Assembly (NCBI RefSeq): GCF_037893015.1 | Contig: NC_133666.1 | Span: 656,854,869 to 656,918,868, forward strand | Reading direction: 5' to 3' | DNA length: 64,000 bases | Origin: Macrotis lagotis | Taxonomy: Eukaryota; Chordata; Mammalia; Peramelemorphia; Peramelidae | Shown here: positions 53,777 to 63,889 of the stretch, one piece after another | How positions within the stretch are numbered: position 1 is the first letter of the stretch | Layout: each line of letters opens with the position of its first letter | Made by a program: the position numbers and the translations under genes | Notes under the pieces: generated by a model | The model's input: the letters and a program-made list of their open reading frames with translations, nothing else | Databases searched by the model: none | What the model was told of the DNA's origin: nothing

Positions 53777-53928
53777 ATGACTTCATTGTCTTTCTAGCCC
53801 CTAGAGGAGAGACCCATGTGTCTTAACCATGATCCTCAGTTTGGAAACTAATGAGAGCATGGGGTAGTGGTTTAAAAAGAACCAAGTACAGATAGGGTTA
53901 GGTATAATCAATCAGTCAATGGGCATTT

Positions 53929-54042
53929 TTTTAAGTTTTTGCAAGGCAATGGGGTTAAGTGACTTGCCCAAGGCCACACAGCTAGGGAATTATTAAGTGT
54001 CTGAGGCCGGTGCTCTTTCCACTGCACCACCTAGCCACGCCA
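53929..54042 (-). repeat. WSINE1-like SINE with internal deletion and TSD
   Basis: CAATGGGCATTT at 53917-53928 and 54043-54054 is the TSD, cut in a reversed L2. About 30 bp around the GTTCAAAT box are missing (GTGTCTGAGGCCGGTGCTCT is fused). It shares this deletion and the AGCTAGGGAATTATT variant with 55011-55106. Confidence 0.88.
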
Positions 54043-54134
54043 CAATGGGCATTTATTAAGACTACTATGTGTCAAATATAACCCCTGTCCCAAACTAGGA
54101 ATCATAATCAGAAGTTATAAAAAATTAGAGTTTT

Positions 54135-54302
54135 GGGGCAGCTAGGTGGTGTAGTGGATAAAGCAACAGTCCTGGAGTCAGGAGTACCGGGGTTCAAATC
54201 CGGTTTCAGACACTTAACAATTCTCTAGCTGTGTGGCGTTGGGCAAGCCACTTAACCCCGTTTGCCTTGCAAAAACCTAGAAAATAAAAAAATAAAAAAA
54301 AG
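54135..54302 (+). repeat. WSINE1-like SINE with 12-bp TSD
   Basis: AATTAGAGTTTT flanks it at 54123-54134 and 54303-54314. Head GGGGCAGCTAGGTGGTGTAG, end CGTTTGCCTTGCAAAAACCT. Confidence 0.92.
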
Positions 54303-54499
54303 AATTAGAGTTTTCCCAGGGAGGATTGGGAAGGCAGTGGTTGGGTACCCTTCCCACTGGAGGGCTAGGTGATGCCAAAAGGGGCTCTCTAGTTCATATA
54401 AAGGTTGGACTAGGTACCTTCTGGGGTTTCTTTTCTCTCTGGGATTCTTGGATTCTGGGTAAAAGGGAAACCTCAGCCCAGCCCCTGTCCCTGACTGAC

Positions 54500-54539
54500 A
54501 CCAATCAATAAGTTAATCTATAAACATCTAAGCACTTAG

Positions 54540-54597
<58 letters not shown>

Positions 54598-54700
54598 GTG
54601 CTTTCTAAATATTGTGCTAAACTCTGGAAACACACACAAAAAGGCAAAAGATAGTCCCTGTCCTGCAGAAGCTCAGTCTAATGGGCTAGAATAACTCTTT
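54500..54700 (-). repeat. L2 3' end with (AT)n expansion
   Basis: AATCAATAAGTTAATCTATA, then pure AT at 54543-54593, then TTAAGTGCTTTCTAAATATT and TCCTGCAGAAGCTCAGTCTA. Confidence 0.7.
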
Positions 54701-54789
54701 ACCAGGTTACTACAAGATGAATACAACTTGGCAATAACTGACAGCTGAGTGTTGAGGGTACAAATACCTACAGACGCTGCCTTCAAAGA

Positions 54790-54915
54790 GCTGCCATTCT
54801 TTTTCTTAGGCAATTGGAATTAAGTGACTTGCCCAGGGTCATGCTGCTAGTAAGTGTCTGGGACAGAATTTGAACTCAGGTTTTCCTGACTCCAGTTCAG
54901 GTGCTCTATCCACTA
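54790..54915 (-). repeat. Older WSINE/type C-like SINE
   Basis: AGTGACTTGCCCAGGGTCAT, TTTGAACTCAGGTTTTCCTG and GTGCTCTATCCACTATGAGG. Confidence 0.65.
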
Positions 54916-55010
54916 TGAGGCCACAAACCACATTCTAATCAGGAAGTCAATACATAAAAGGAGGGCTGAAAAGCAGGGAACAGGGAAGCATGATGGGATT
55001 CTAGAAAAGT

Positions 55011-55406
55011 TTTTTAAGTTTTTGCAATGAGGTTAAGTGATTTGCCCAAGGCCACATAGCTAGGGAATTATTAAGTGTCTGAGGCCGGTGCTCTATCCAC
55101 TGCACTGTTTGGGCAGGAAATTGTATCAATAGTGGAGTAAGCCTATTGAGCCATCCATTCATCTGGGATAATGTATGAAGTTGGTTTGGAAAACTTTGAC
55201 ATTTATGAATTAATGAATGCTAAAGTATTTACTGAGCATTTATAGGTGACCAGCACTATATCACACACACTGTAGATATAAATCCCTAAAAGAGCTAGTA
55301 CCTGCCCTCAAGGAGCTTACAGTCTAATAAGAGTGGTGGTCAGAGAGGGTTATTTTGGTCTGAGAAGTCTCAGAGTAGCTCTAAGGCAATGAATTGACCT
55401 ACTCTT
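55011..55406. repeat. Mosaic of three locally copied segments
   Basis: 55011-55106 is a direct copy-like match of the deleted SINE at 53929-54034, but it has no TSD and stops mid-head at CCACTGCAC. 55109-55125 equals 52717-52733 (direct, 17/17). 55122-55406 is the reverse complement of 53197-53483. The second and third pieces overlap by about 4 bp. The order fits serial template switching during replication repair. Confidence 0.75.
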
Positions 55407-55549
55407 TCCCCCAAACAGATTCTGAGAAGGACTTAACATCACAGCATCCCACGGTCATGCACTGTTCAAGTGAGAAGGGACCTCAGAGGCCAATTGATTC
55501 AGTCCTTATCTGAACAAGAGTCTCTTCTACTGCATCATTAACAAAAAGA

Positions 55550-55720
55550 CATTCAATTCAAGAAAACAACAAATTAAGTAACTACTTTGTGGGAGACCCG
55601 GTGCTAAGCACTGGGGATTCATAGCTAAAAATGAACTAGGGATGGCGGAGCTTATATTCTATTGGGAATGATAGGGGGAGAGGAGACTATAACATGTAAG
55701 TAAGGAATAATAACTTTAAA
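55550..55720 (-). repeat. L2 3' end
   Basis: TACTTTGTGGGAGACCCGGT, GCTAAGCACTGGGGATTCAT and GGAGCTTATATTCTATTGGG. Confidence 0.65.
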
Positions 55721-55734
55721 ATTGGCAAAGTGCT

Positions 55735-55815
55735 CTCTCTCTCTAGATAAATATATATTATCTATCTATTTAAATAGATAAATAGATAGATTGATAGATA
55801 GATGATAGATAGATA
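55735..55815. repeat. (GATA)n/(TATC)n microsatellite
   Basis: A short TATC run (55757-55770) is followed by a GATA run (55776-55815), so the two can pair as a hairpin. Confidence 0.85.
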
Positions 55816-55884
55816 CACACACATATCCACACATATTTTCTCTAGATTTGACAATGGAGCTTTGTGGGAGGATACTAAAATTTT

Positions 55885-56190
55885 TTTTATTATGCCCATT
55901 TTACAGATGAGATAACTGAGGCAAGTAGAGGCTAAGTGACTTTCCCAGAGTCTACATAGCTAGTTAATGTCTGAAACTGTACTCAGATCTTCCTGATTCC
56001 AGGTCCAATGCACCACTTGCTATCTCCTAACACCACTCACTACCTTCTGAGTTAAGGCAGAGACACTGCTAATATAAATGGGGATGATGATGATGGTAAT
56101 GTAACAATAACTAACACTGATATCATGCTTTAAGGTTTGTGATTTACAAGTGTCATCTCATTTTATCCTCACAACAACCATGAGACATAG
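55885..56190 (-). repeat. Two MIR copies
   Basis: ATTTTACAGATGAGATAACT with AAGTGACTTTCCCAGAGTCT, then GCTTTAAGGTTTGTGATTTA with CTCATTTTATCCTCACAACA. Confidence 0.65.
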
Positions 56191-56199
56191 ATGTGGTTA

Positions 56200-56450
56200 T
56201 TGGTTTGCTTGTTTCTCTTTACTTCTCAAAGAGGACCACTGATTTCAGGAGGCTGATGTCTTGACTTGTGAGTGAACTGGATTTAAGCGAGGCAGGCCTG
56301 TGCAAAGTCACCAACCTTACTCTCTCCTCCAGAGTCATCAGAGTCCAATGGCAAGATGCAGAACCGGACATTGGCCCCAGATGCGGTGGAAGACTTTGGT
56401 CTTTTTAAGCTGAGGTCCTTCCCAGGTCTCAGTTTGTCTGAGGTAATGTC
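56200..56450 (-). repeat. Diverged type C-like SINE/RTE tail
   Basis: CTTCTCAAAGAGGACCACTG, GTGAGTGAACTGGATTTAAG, AAAGTCACCAACCTTACTCT and GAGTCCAATGGCAAGATGCA keep the type C order with many differences. Confidence 0.55.
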
Positions 56451-56539
56451 TATTTAGTGAATAAGGGCTAGGCAAGAATTGAGGGAACGGTGGGAATCAG
56501 TCTGGGAGGGAACGATGCTCAAAGTTTCTGACCAGAACC

Positions 56540-56790
56540 AAGTGCTCTTATTATTCCCATTTTTAAAGAGAGTAAATTGAGACAGAGATTAAGTGACTTT
56601 TTCAAGGTCACAGTGGGTAGAGCTCTAAGTGAATATGGGCAAATCAATTTAGCTCTGTTTGCCTCAGTTTCCTCTTCTGAAAAATGGAGATAATAACACA
56701 TATCTACCTAATAGGGCTCTTATAAAGTTCAAATGAGAGAATATTTATCTAAAAAATGGGAGGAAGGTGGAGAAGTTAGCAGGATGCCTG
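56540..56790. repeat. MIR fragments in both orientations
   Basis: A reversed CORE (AAGAGAGTAAATTGAGACAG) is followed by a forward one (CTCAGTTTCCTCTTCTGAAA, TAGGGCTCTTATAAAGTTCA). Confidence 0.6.
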
Positions 56791-57229
56791 GCCTTATAGA
56801 AATGCCTATTTTTTTCTTTTTCCCCTCAAAATGAGCTTTTTAAGATCAGGAGAGGTAGAGAAAAGGGGGAAAATCCTTCCAAGGGATGAAGAAAATATAA
56901 ACAAAACTGGAATGACTGGGGTATCAGTCTGGGAGGGTGGTTATTGGGAGAATTGGATGATAAAGTTGGTTAGTTCCAAAGGACCAGATTAGGAAAGGCC
57001 TGGAATGGGGAGCAGAGAAGGTTAGACTTCTTGGCAGAGGCTAAGGGAGCCTCAGGCAGGAACTGCAGCCACAAGCCCTTTCCTGGAAGATTGCTGATAA
57101 TGATGATAATAGGCTAGCTTGGAGACAATAGATTCAGGGGATTTGATAAACTCACTTGTCTTACTAGGAGACTAATCTTTCCTCTTGGCGATGTGGGAGC
57201 CTGGGCATGGACCAGCGGGTTCCCTCAAC
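56791..57229. other. Unique sequence
   Basis: No repeat or gene recognised. Confidence 0.35.
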
Positions 57230-57510
57230 AGAGAAACTCCCAAACTGAATTACTCAAATCCCATCTTCTGGAGGAGGCTTTCCTCAGTATCCCCTAAATC
57301 CCTCAACTCTTAGAATCTTCTCTTTAACATTGCTTCCAATTTACCCACCTATTATCTTTTATGTACATACTTGTTTTCATGTAGTCTCCCTCATTAGATT
57401 ATGAGCCCAGGGAGAGCAGGTTCCCTGTTTTTTCTTTGCATTCCTTTATATCTGTAGTACTGAGGTATAAAGTAAGGGCTTAAAAAATGTTAACTGATTG
57501 ACTGACAACC
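57230..57510 (+). repeat. L2 3' portion
   Basis: GGAGGAGGCTTTCCTCAGTA, CTCATTAGATTATGAGCCCA and GTTAACTGATTGACTGAC in L2 order. Confidence 0.7.
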
Positions 57511-57559
57511 AGTTTAGAGGGAAGTAACCAAGACAGTCAGAGGATGGGAGACCATTAAA

Positions 57560-57950
57560 AAAAAACAAAAGAAAACTGGAGATTGCAAAACTATAGAAAA
57601 GAAGATGGGGCAGGGGAAGGGCATAATGGCTCGCTTAAAATATCAGAAGAACGATCACTTGGAAGAGAGATTAGCATGGTTTTATTTGGCCCCATTGGGG
57701 CCAAATTAGGAGTAATGGCTTGCAGCTGCTGGGAGTCTGATTTAGACTCAATGAAAGAAACACCAAAAATCCCTTCCTATCCAGGAGAGATAATCCCAAC
57801 GGGTGCTTTCCAAACGTGGCAAATTCCCTGTCCTTCAGCATAATCAGGTTAAGGTTTGGGGGGTGTCACAGAGGGATTCTGGTTCAAGTGTCTTTTGGAT
57901 TGGATGATCCCTTCAGATTTTGAGATTCTGGGATTCTAGAATTCTCTGAT
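57560..57950 (+). mobile_element. CR1/L3 LINE 3' end
   Basis: GGCCCCATTGGGGCCAAATT, GAGTCTGATTTAGACTCAAT, GTGCTTTCCAAACGTGGCAA, GAGGGATTCTGGTTCAAGTG and the terminal ATTCTGGGATTCTAGAATTC match L3 sense order. It contains short near-palindromes. Confidence 0.7.
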
Positions 57951-57959
57951 TCTTTTCTT

Positions 57960-58060
57960 CAGTCAAAAAATATTCATCAAACACCTTCTATGTTCTGGTC
58001 ACTAAATGGAAGAAAAAATACATCCCTGTTCTTAAGGACTTCACAATCTGATTACCGGGT
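57960..58060 (-). repeat. L2 3' end fragment
   Basis: TATTCATCAAACACCTTCTA, then CCTGTTCTTAAGGACTTCAC. Confidence 0.55.
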
Positions 58061-58439
58061 TCATGGCTTGCTTCTTGTTCCATGAGGTAGCCATGGAACC
58101 TCATGAGGTAGCCATGAAAGGAAGAGAGAAGAAAAAAAGAGCGAAGACTGGAACTTAGAAAGATACCCTTCTTCTATTCTTCCTCTCACCTTTCCTTTCC
58201 CTCCTCTCACCATGGTGCCCATAAACCAAGCAGTGAAAACAGCAACCTTGAAAGGATAGATCTACCTCTTAGCACCATCATGAACAGGGATCCTAGCTCT
58301 CTGATGATCCACTCAGTGACTGGCATGTTGGCAGATTTCTTCAGACATCTGCCAGTAGGGCATGGACATATAAAGTGGTTGATGGGAGCTTTGTCAGCCA
58401 AAAGAGCCTAGGGTGATTTAAGAAATACTGAGTTGAATC
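58061..58439. other. Unique sequence
   Basis: A short direct repeat CCATGAGGTAGCCATG / CTCATGAGGTAGCCATG lies at about 58080-58110. Nothing else seen. Confidence 0.35.
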
Positions 58440-58930
58440 AGGAGCCCACCAGCCCAGAGTCCAAGGCCTGGCCTCTGAGGGGAACCTTTGCCACTAGGTG
58501 AGAGTCAGTTTTGGAGGTGCTTGCCCTGACTCTCAATTTTATAAAAAACAAAGGAATCCTGGGGAGGGGCTGCCCTGTCAGAACAGGTTAAAAATAGGCT
58601 CAACCCTTTCCCCTGCCTGTCTCCTTTAATATAGGGAGGGAAATGTTCTCCAGCCTTCAGGCTCAGGCATGATGTAAGTGCTGTTTATGGAAGGGCTGTA
58701 ATAATAGAATCACACCAGCCAGGGGCTTTCTCTCTTGAGGCCTCCACCCTGGGAGGGGTGCTGTGCCCAGACTGAGCCCACCCCTGGGGTGGGGGTGAGG
58801 AAGGTGAGTAGGTTGATCCCTGGGTGTGTTCCAGAGACTGGATTATATTAAAATCCCAAGGAGGGCAATTGTGGTTAGAAGGTGACCCCAGGTCATGTAA
58901 CTGGAAAATCCTCCTGTAGGGGCACCATGC
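58440..58930. promoter_or_regulatory. Candidate enhancer with MEF2-type site
   Basis: Repeat-free and GC-rich with T-rich islands. TTAAAAATAG at 58588-58597 fits the MEF2 consensus YTAWWWWTAR. TGACCCCAGGTCA at about 58883 is a palindromic nuclear-receptor-like pair of half-sites. Conserved-looking sequence without repeats supports a regulatory role, but target and activity are unknown. Confidence 0.4.
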
Positions 58931-59090
58931 TGTGTGGGATAGACTAAATCGGTGGACATACCAGGACAAAAGTTTTAGAATTAGTGAATCTGAACACTGA
59001 CTTTGACTCATTCCTTTGTGATCTTAGGTGATAACACCCTTCATGGCATTTTTCCCCAACTTGAACTGACTGACAGGTTGGGTTCCCAGT

Positions 59091-59140
59091 GGGGAAAGGG
59101 AAGGGGAAGGGAAAGGGGAAGGGGAAGGGGAAGGAAGGGA
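59091..59140. repeat. (GGGGAA)n purine tract
   Basis: About eight imperfect hexamer units on the plus strand, G-rich. Confidence 0.9.
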
Positions 59141-59355
59141 ATAACCATTTATATAACACCTACTATGGGATAGGCATTATGCTAAGGGATTTTTACAAAA
59201 CAACTTTGTTAGGTAGGTTAATATTATTATCTCTTCTGTTTTTTGTTACAATTGAGTAAATTGAGCAAATAGTGACTTGCCTAATTAAGAATGAGGTTGG
59301 ATTTGAACTTGGGTCTTCCTCCATTCCCAGAGGTCTATTCACTATATATCTGGTT
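59140..59355 (-). repeat. MIR copy
   Basis: TAACACCTACTATGGGATAG, AAATAGTGACTTGCCTAATT, GGATTTGAACTTGGGTCTTC. Confidence 0.65.
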
Positions 59356-59439
59356 GCTTCTCACAACATTAAAACTTTAGAAATTTAATATACTCCTGCC
59401 CAAGAGGATCTTCATGAAGTTGAAACATGGCATGATACC

Positions 59440-59735
59440 TCTCTATCTCATTTATAGTTTGTTTGTATATTGCTTATTGTCTTCCCCATAATATTATGAA
59501 CTCCATGGGGGCAGGAACTGTCTTTTTTCTCTTTTGTATATCCATTGCTTCATATGGCATTTGGTACACAGAAGGTTCTTTTTTTTTAGGTTTTTGCAAG
59601 GCAGATGGGGTTAAGTGGCTTGCCCAAGGCCACACAGCTAGGTCATTATTAAGTATCTGAGACCGGATTTGAACTCAGGTACTCGTGACTCCAGGGCCGG
59701 TGCTCTATCCACTGAGCCACCTAGCTGCCCTTGAC
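59440..59735. repeat. Forward L2 end with a reversed WSINE1-like SINE
   Basis: L2: TATTATGAACTCCATGGGGG, then GGCATTTGGTACACAGAAGG. The SINE (59581-59733, minus) runs from its reversed A-tail through TTGCAAGGCAGATGGGGTTA to CCACCTAGCTGCCC. Confidence 0.85.
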
Positions 59736-61098
59736 AGGTTACTCCTTTAGCAGACTGCCTATGAAGAGTCCAGCCTTCCAAAAGTCAAGTAGCCTGGACT
59801 CCGAGAGCTGTTCTACCATCATTGGTCACTCCTTGGCTGGGTGCTACTGCACACCCAACAGGCAGAGTGTTACAGTAAAGGCAACAACCATTGACCCAGG
59901 ATTAACAGAAGTTTTTCTTCTGGTAGAAGACGAGAGAAATCTTAAATTCTCCCTCTTAACAGCTCTTTCTGGTTCAGAGACGGCTTCCCTTAGGGAAAGA
60001 CTACCTTTCCCTATGAAGCTCAACTCAATTAAACTTCTCAGACTCCTGTTGGGTTTTATGTAGATGAGTGGCTGGATAAAAGGTAGGAAAGCAGTCTCTA
60101 CCCTGGAGCAAATTGTCTCGGAAGTCTTTAGTGGATTTTTTCCACTTCTGATCTTCAACTTGGTTTAGTCTCAACCAGTACCCAACTACGTAAAGGGTTA
60201 TACTGGCAAATATTTAACAAATAGCTCTCTTCAGAGGACATTATTACATTGAATCTGCATTATTCACGTATTTTCCTATCACTTTCTTAAGGCTAGATCA
60301 TCAATAAAACAGTAAATCAAACCCTGATTTGTAGTTGGCTGATTTCTGAAGGGTAAATGCTCATACAGAAAATGAACAATCCATTCTCCCAGGATAGCAG
60401 GATTGAATTACAGGGTCTCTAAAATTTCTTTCAGATCTATGATTCTATGACCCTGCTCTTGAGCTGTTGAGAGGTGGTACTTGTATAGTAGTTGCTTAGA
60501 TCCACACTCCCAGTCATTGGTACCCCAGGGGGAATTGGTTCCTGGGGACCTGAACTGGCAAGCAAATGACCCAGGTTGGGGTGATGGTGAAATATGCAAT
60601 GATCTGGAAGTAGCTGTCTGCTCCATGGCCATCTCTGTTTACCTTTGCCAAGAAAAACCCTCATTCCCCTTCTTATTCTGCCCTATTCTGCTCTGCCCCT
60701 CTTGCCCTTTCTACCAGTCCACGGGGGGAGACTCTACCCCAGGCACCAACTTTTCTCCCTCTTTCCTGGAAGGGCCAGGGAGCAGGTAGGTACCACCTTT
60801 GACCTAGGTGGTCCCAGGGTCTTAGAGTTGGAAAAGACTGCCAGGCAACTTTCCACAACTACCAGTTTCAGAGAAACCACCAACCTCCATTGGTAGAGGG
60901 ACTTCCTTTACTTTGGAGTTCCCTGTAACACTAAAATCCTGGGTCTGATCCTTATTTATCCCTGTCTCTTCCTAACTTGAGTTTAGCACTATCCATTGTG
61001 CTACAGTACCTGTCTGATTTGAGCTGAGTTGATACAGGGGGGTCAGGGACAGGTACTTCTTGGGGAGCCCTGGTCAGAGTTCTTGTCCTTTGATTCTT
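59736..61098. other. Unique sequence with minor repeat remains
   Basis: A possible L3 tail (TTTCAGATCTATGATTCTAT) lies at 60430-60450, and MIR-like remains at 60940-61000. Open frames across 59731-60789 are unrecognised. Confidence 0.35.
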
Positions 61099-61330
61099 GT
61101 CTGGCATAGGAGCCATCTGACTAGAGAAATCCTTTTCTACTTCTGCTTTCCTCATGCTCATTCATCAGCAGGGCCATGGTCTGTGGCCAGGTGGAACAAA
61201 CAGTCTTCTACTATGGGGTTACCTTCTGCGGGAATCTCTGGGTAATTCCTTTGACCTCATGCTGGCTTTGTCATTCATTCATTCATTCATTCATTCATCC
61301 ATCTAACCATCCAACCATCCATCCATTTCT
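61099..61330 (+). repeat. Left copy of an old tandem duplication
   Basis: Matches 61944-62160 at roughly 80%: AGGAGCCAT, CTCATGCTCATTCAT, CTACTATG and TTCCTTTGACCTCATG recur in order. Both copies end in an ATTC/ATCC microsatellite. Confidence 0.75.
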
Positions 61331-61689
61331 CCAGCAAACAAAACTTATTAAATGTACTTATTAAAATTATAATAAATTTATATGTGTGTACAATTTATAC
61401 ATTTATGCAAATTTAAATAATTTATACAAATTTATGTCTTATATAAATTTATTAAATGTACAGACATTGTGCTAGATGTTTGAGGATACCAAGACCAAAT
61501 GAAGCTAAATCAAAAACCAAAAACCCATGGACTTCTGCCCATGGACTTGCCATGTAGCTGCTCATTAGCTTTCTTGACAGGGCCCTGAGGCCATTCATTA
61601 CTCATCCTTCTCTCACTCACTTACTCATTCACCTGCAGAACAGAGCAGCAGAGAGAACTGAAGGTTCACCTTTAAACCAGCTGTTTTTT

Positions 61690-61943
61690 TCCAGCTCCAA
61701 AGATAGTGGGCTTGGGGTTAGGGGCAAAGGTCAGACCAGGCATGGGGGCCTTTGCTACTGGGGTCTGGTCAGGGAGAATGCTGGACAAGTTGGTGTCTCC
61801 TGCAAGTGCTTGCAGAGATCTGGTGAGAAGGGATCCATCAGAGGCCTCTCACTTTGGGACAGCTCTCATTGTTTGGAAGCTTTCTATCAATCAAGTCTGA
61901 AATTCCCTTTTTGCATTTTCCACCTATTACTTCCTTCAGGGAA
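61690..61943 (-). repeat. CR1/L3 fragment, tentative
   Basis: TTGGGACAGCTCTCATTGTT, GAAGCTTTCTATCAATCAAG and CACCTATTACTTCCTTCAGG follow L3 antisense order in the right half. Confidence 0.45.
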
Positions 61944-62160
61944 GCCTGACACAGGAGCCATTTGACTTTCAATGTCCTTTTCTATTCATGCTCTCCTCAT
62001 GCTCATTCATAAGCAAGGCAATGGCTTGTGGGCATGTAGAACAGCCCTCTACTATGAGGTTGCTTTCACAGGAATCTCTGAGTATTTCCTTTGACCTCAT
62101 GTTGGCTTTGTCATTCATTCATCCATCCATCCATCCATCCATCCATCCATCCATCCATCA
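61944..62160 (+). repeat. Right copy of the tandem duplication
   Basis: Counterpart of 61099-61330, ending in about 12 ATCC units (62113-62160). Confidence 0.75.
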
Positions 62161-62227
62161 AATTAAAAAATACTTCAGATAAATACTCAGACAGATGGCA
62201 TGTCTCCTTTTAACCTTCTTTTTTCTA

Positions 62228-62535
62228 ACTGGTACAGTGGATAGAGCACCAGCCCTGGAATCAGGAGGACTTGAGTTGTTCAAATTTGACTTCAGATACT
62301 GACTAGCTGTGTGATCTTGTGCAAGTCACTTAACTCTGATGGCCTCTCATCCAGGATCATTTCCAGTCATTCTGATCCATATTTGATCACTGGACCCAAA
62401 TGACTCCAGGGAAGAAAGTGAGATTAGTGACTTTGCCCAGTACCCCCTCACTCAAATCCAATTCACTTACATATTATGGCATCACCTCCCTAATATTGGG
62501 TTTTCTTCTAGAATGAAGGATAAACATCAGCAGCA
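62228..62535 (+). repeat. Type C SINE
   Basis: ACTGGTACAGTGGATAGAGC head, CACTTAACTCTGATGGCCTC, GATCACTGGACCCAAATGAC, CCCTCACTCAAATCCAATTC and the terminal AATGAAGGATAAACATCAGC. Confidence 0.85.
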
Positions 62536-62539
62536 GTGG

Positions 62540-62715
62540 ATAGGGTGTTAGGTCTAGAGTCTGGAAGACATAAGTTCAAAACCTGCTTCAATCAGTTAGT
62601 AGCTGTGTGACCCTGGGCAAGTCACTTAACCTATGTTTACTTCACTTTCCTCATCTGTAAAATGGATATAAAAATAGTTCCTACTATTTGTTGTTGTGAG
62701 GATCAAATTAGATCT
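62540..62715 (+). repeat. MIR copy
   Basis: GACATAAGTTCAAAACCTGC, GTGACCCTGGGCAAGTCACT, CTTTCCTCATCTGTAAAATG and GTTGTGAGGATCAAATTAGA. Confidence 0.75.
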
Positions 62716-62719
62716 AATC

Positions 62720-62910
62720 TCATGGCAGCTAGGTTTTGACATAGAATGCTGAGGCTAGGGTCTGAAAGACTCATCTTCTTGAGTTAAAATTTGGCCTCAG
62801 ACACTCACTAGCTGTGTGACCCTCAGCGAGTCATTTAACTTCTATTTGCCTCAGTTTCCTCATCTGTAAAATAAGCTGGCAAAGGAAATAGCAAATCTAT
62901 CTCCCAGGAT
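62720..62910 (+). repeat. Type B SINE, 3' truncated
   Basis: CATGGCAGCTAGGTTTTGAC, CTCAGTTTCCTCATCTGTAA, AAGCTGGCAAAGGAAATAGC. The RTE-like tail is missing. Confidence 0.75.
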
Positions 62911-63179
62911 CAGATAAAGTAACATCTCATTTCTCATCAGATGACAAATCTATCCTCACATTGCCAGTCACCCATTAGTAGCCCAATGAATGGTTGTTCC
63001 CTTCCCCACAAGCCCCTTCTCCATGTTCAGCATCCCATTTCCTTCAAATCCTTCTCAGGTGTTGTGACCCTGAGATTCTTTAGCATTCTAGTGCCAAAGC
63101 AAGCTATAGAGTCCCTTTCCTCAAGTAATTCCTTACATTTTTCATAGGTCCTTCCTATCTCTTGTCATGTGATCCTAAG
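62911..63179. other. Unassigned sequence
   Basis: Nothing recognised. Confidence 0.3.
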
Positions 63180-63320
63180 ATTTCAGTATATTGGAAAGCA
63201 ACACCGGGTCAGAACACCAGTGACTATAATTCTTGATCTGACTCAACCAATTATTGACTGTGTAACTCTGAACAAGGGATCTTCCTGGCCTCAGTTTCCT
63301 TTTTGTGAAATCAATTGAGC
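63180..63320 (+). repeat. CORE-SINE fragment
   Basis: CCAGTGACTATAATTCTTGA, TGACTGTGTAACTCTGAACA and CCTCAGTTTCCTTTTTGTGA. Confidence 0.55.
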
Positions 63321-63349
63321 AGTCAATTAACATTTTTGTTAAACACTTC

Positions 63350-63455
63350 TATGCTAGAATGTAAACTCCTTGAGGGCAGATTGTTTTTGTCTTTCTTTGG
63401 ATCCCCAGCATTGACATACAGTAGATATTGTAATAAATAAATGCTTGTTACTGAG
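63350..63455 (+). repeat. L2 3' end
   Basis: TAGAATGTAAACTCCTTGAG, CCAGCATTGACATACAGTAG, AATAAATGCTTGTTACTGAG. Confidence 0.75.
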
Positions 63456-63889
63456 AAGTATAGGAGATAGGAAGAAAAAAGAAAAAAGCTTCCCTGCCTT
63501 CAAAGAACTTCCTACATTTTAATAGACCTTAGAGTTACACAGACTCAGGCTCCTCCAAAGCATAGTAAGAATGTGAAAGGCGGGCCAGAAGTGAGCCTTG
63601 TGAGAAGAGCCTTGGAGAAGACATTCCATGTGCTCATCACTTCCAATCTTGCTACCATGCTGCCAACTCAAGCCTTAATTGACACCACTCCCCTCAGTCT
63701 TCTCTTCCCTCTGGTTGGAGGGCAGAGGATGCTACCCTTCCAATGCCTATCTTTATAGACGACTGAGATTAGACTTCCACCTCCTACCACTCTGCATTTG
63801 CTCCTCTGCCTGCATTCAACTCCACTGTGGGACTGGTACTTCCTGGTCTCTCCACCCCAACTTTCCTGGTTCCTTTGGCACATCATCTC

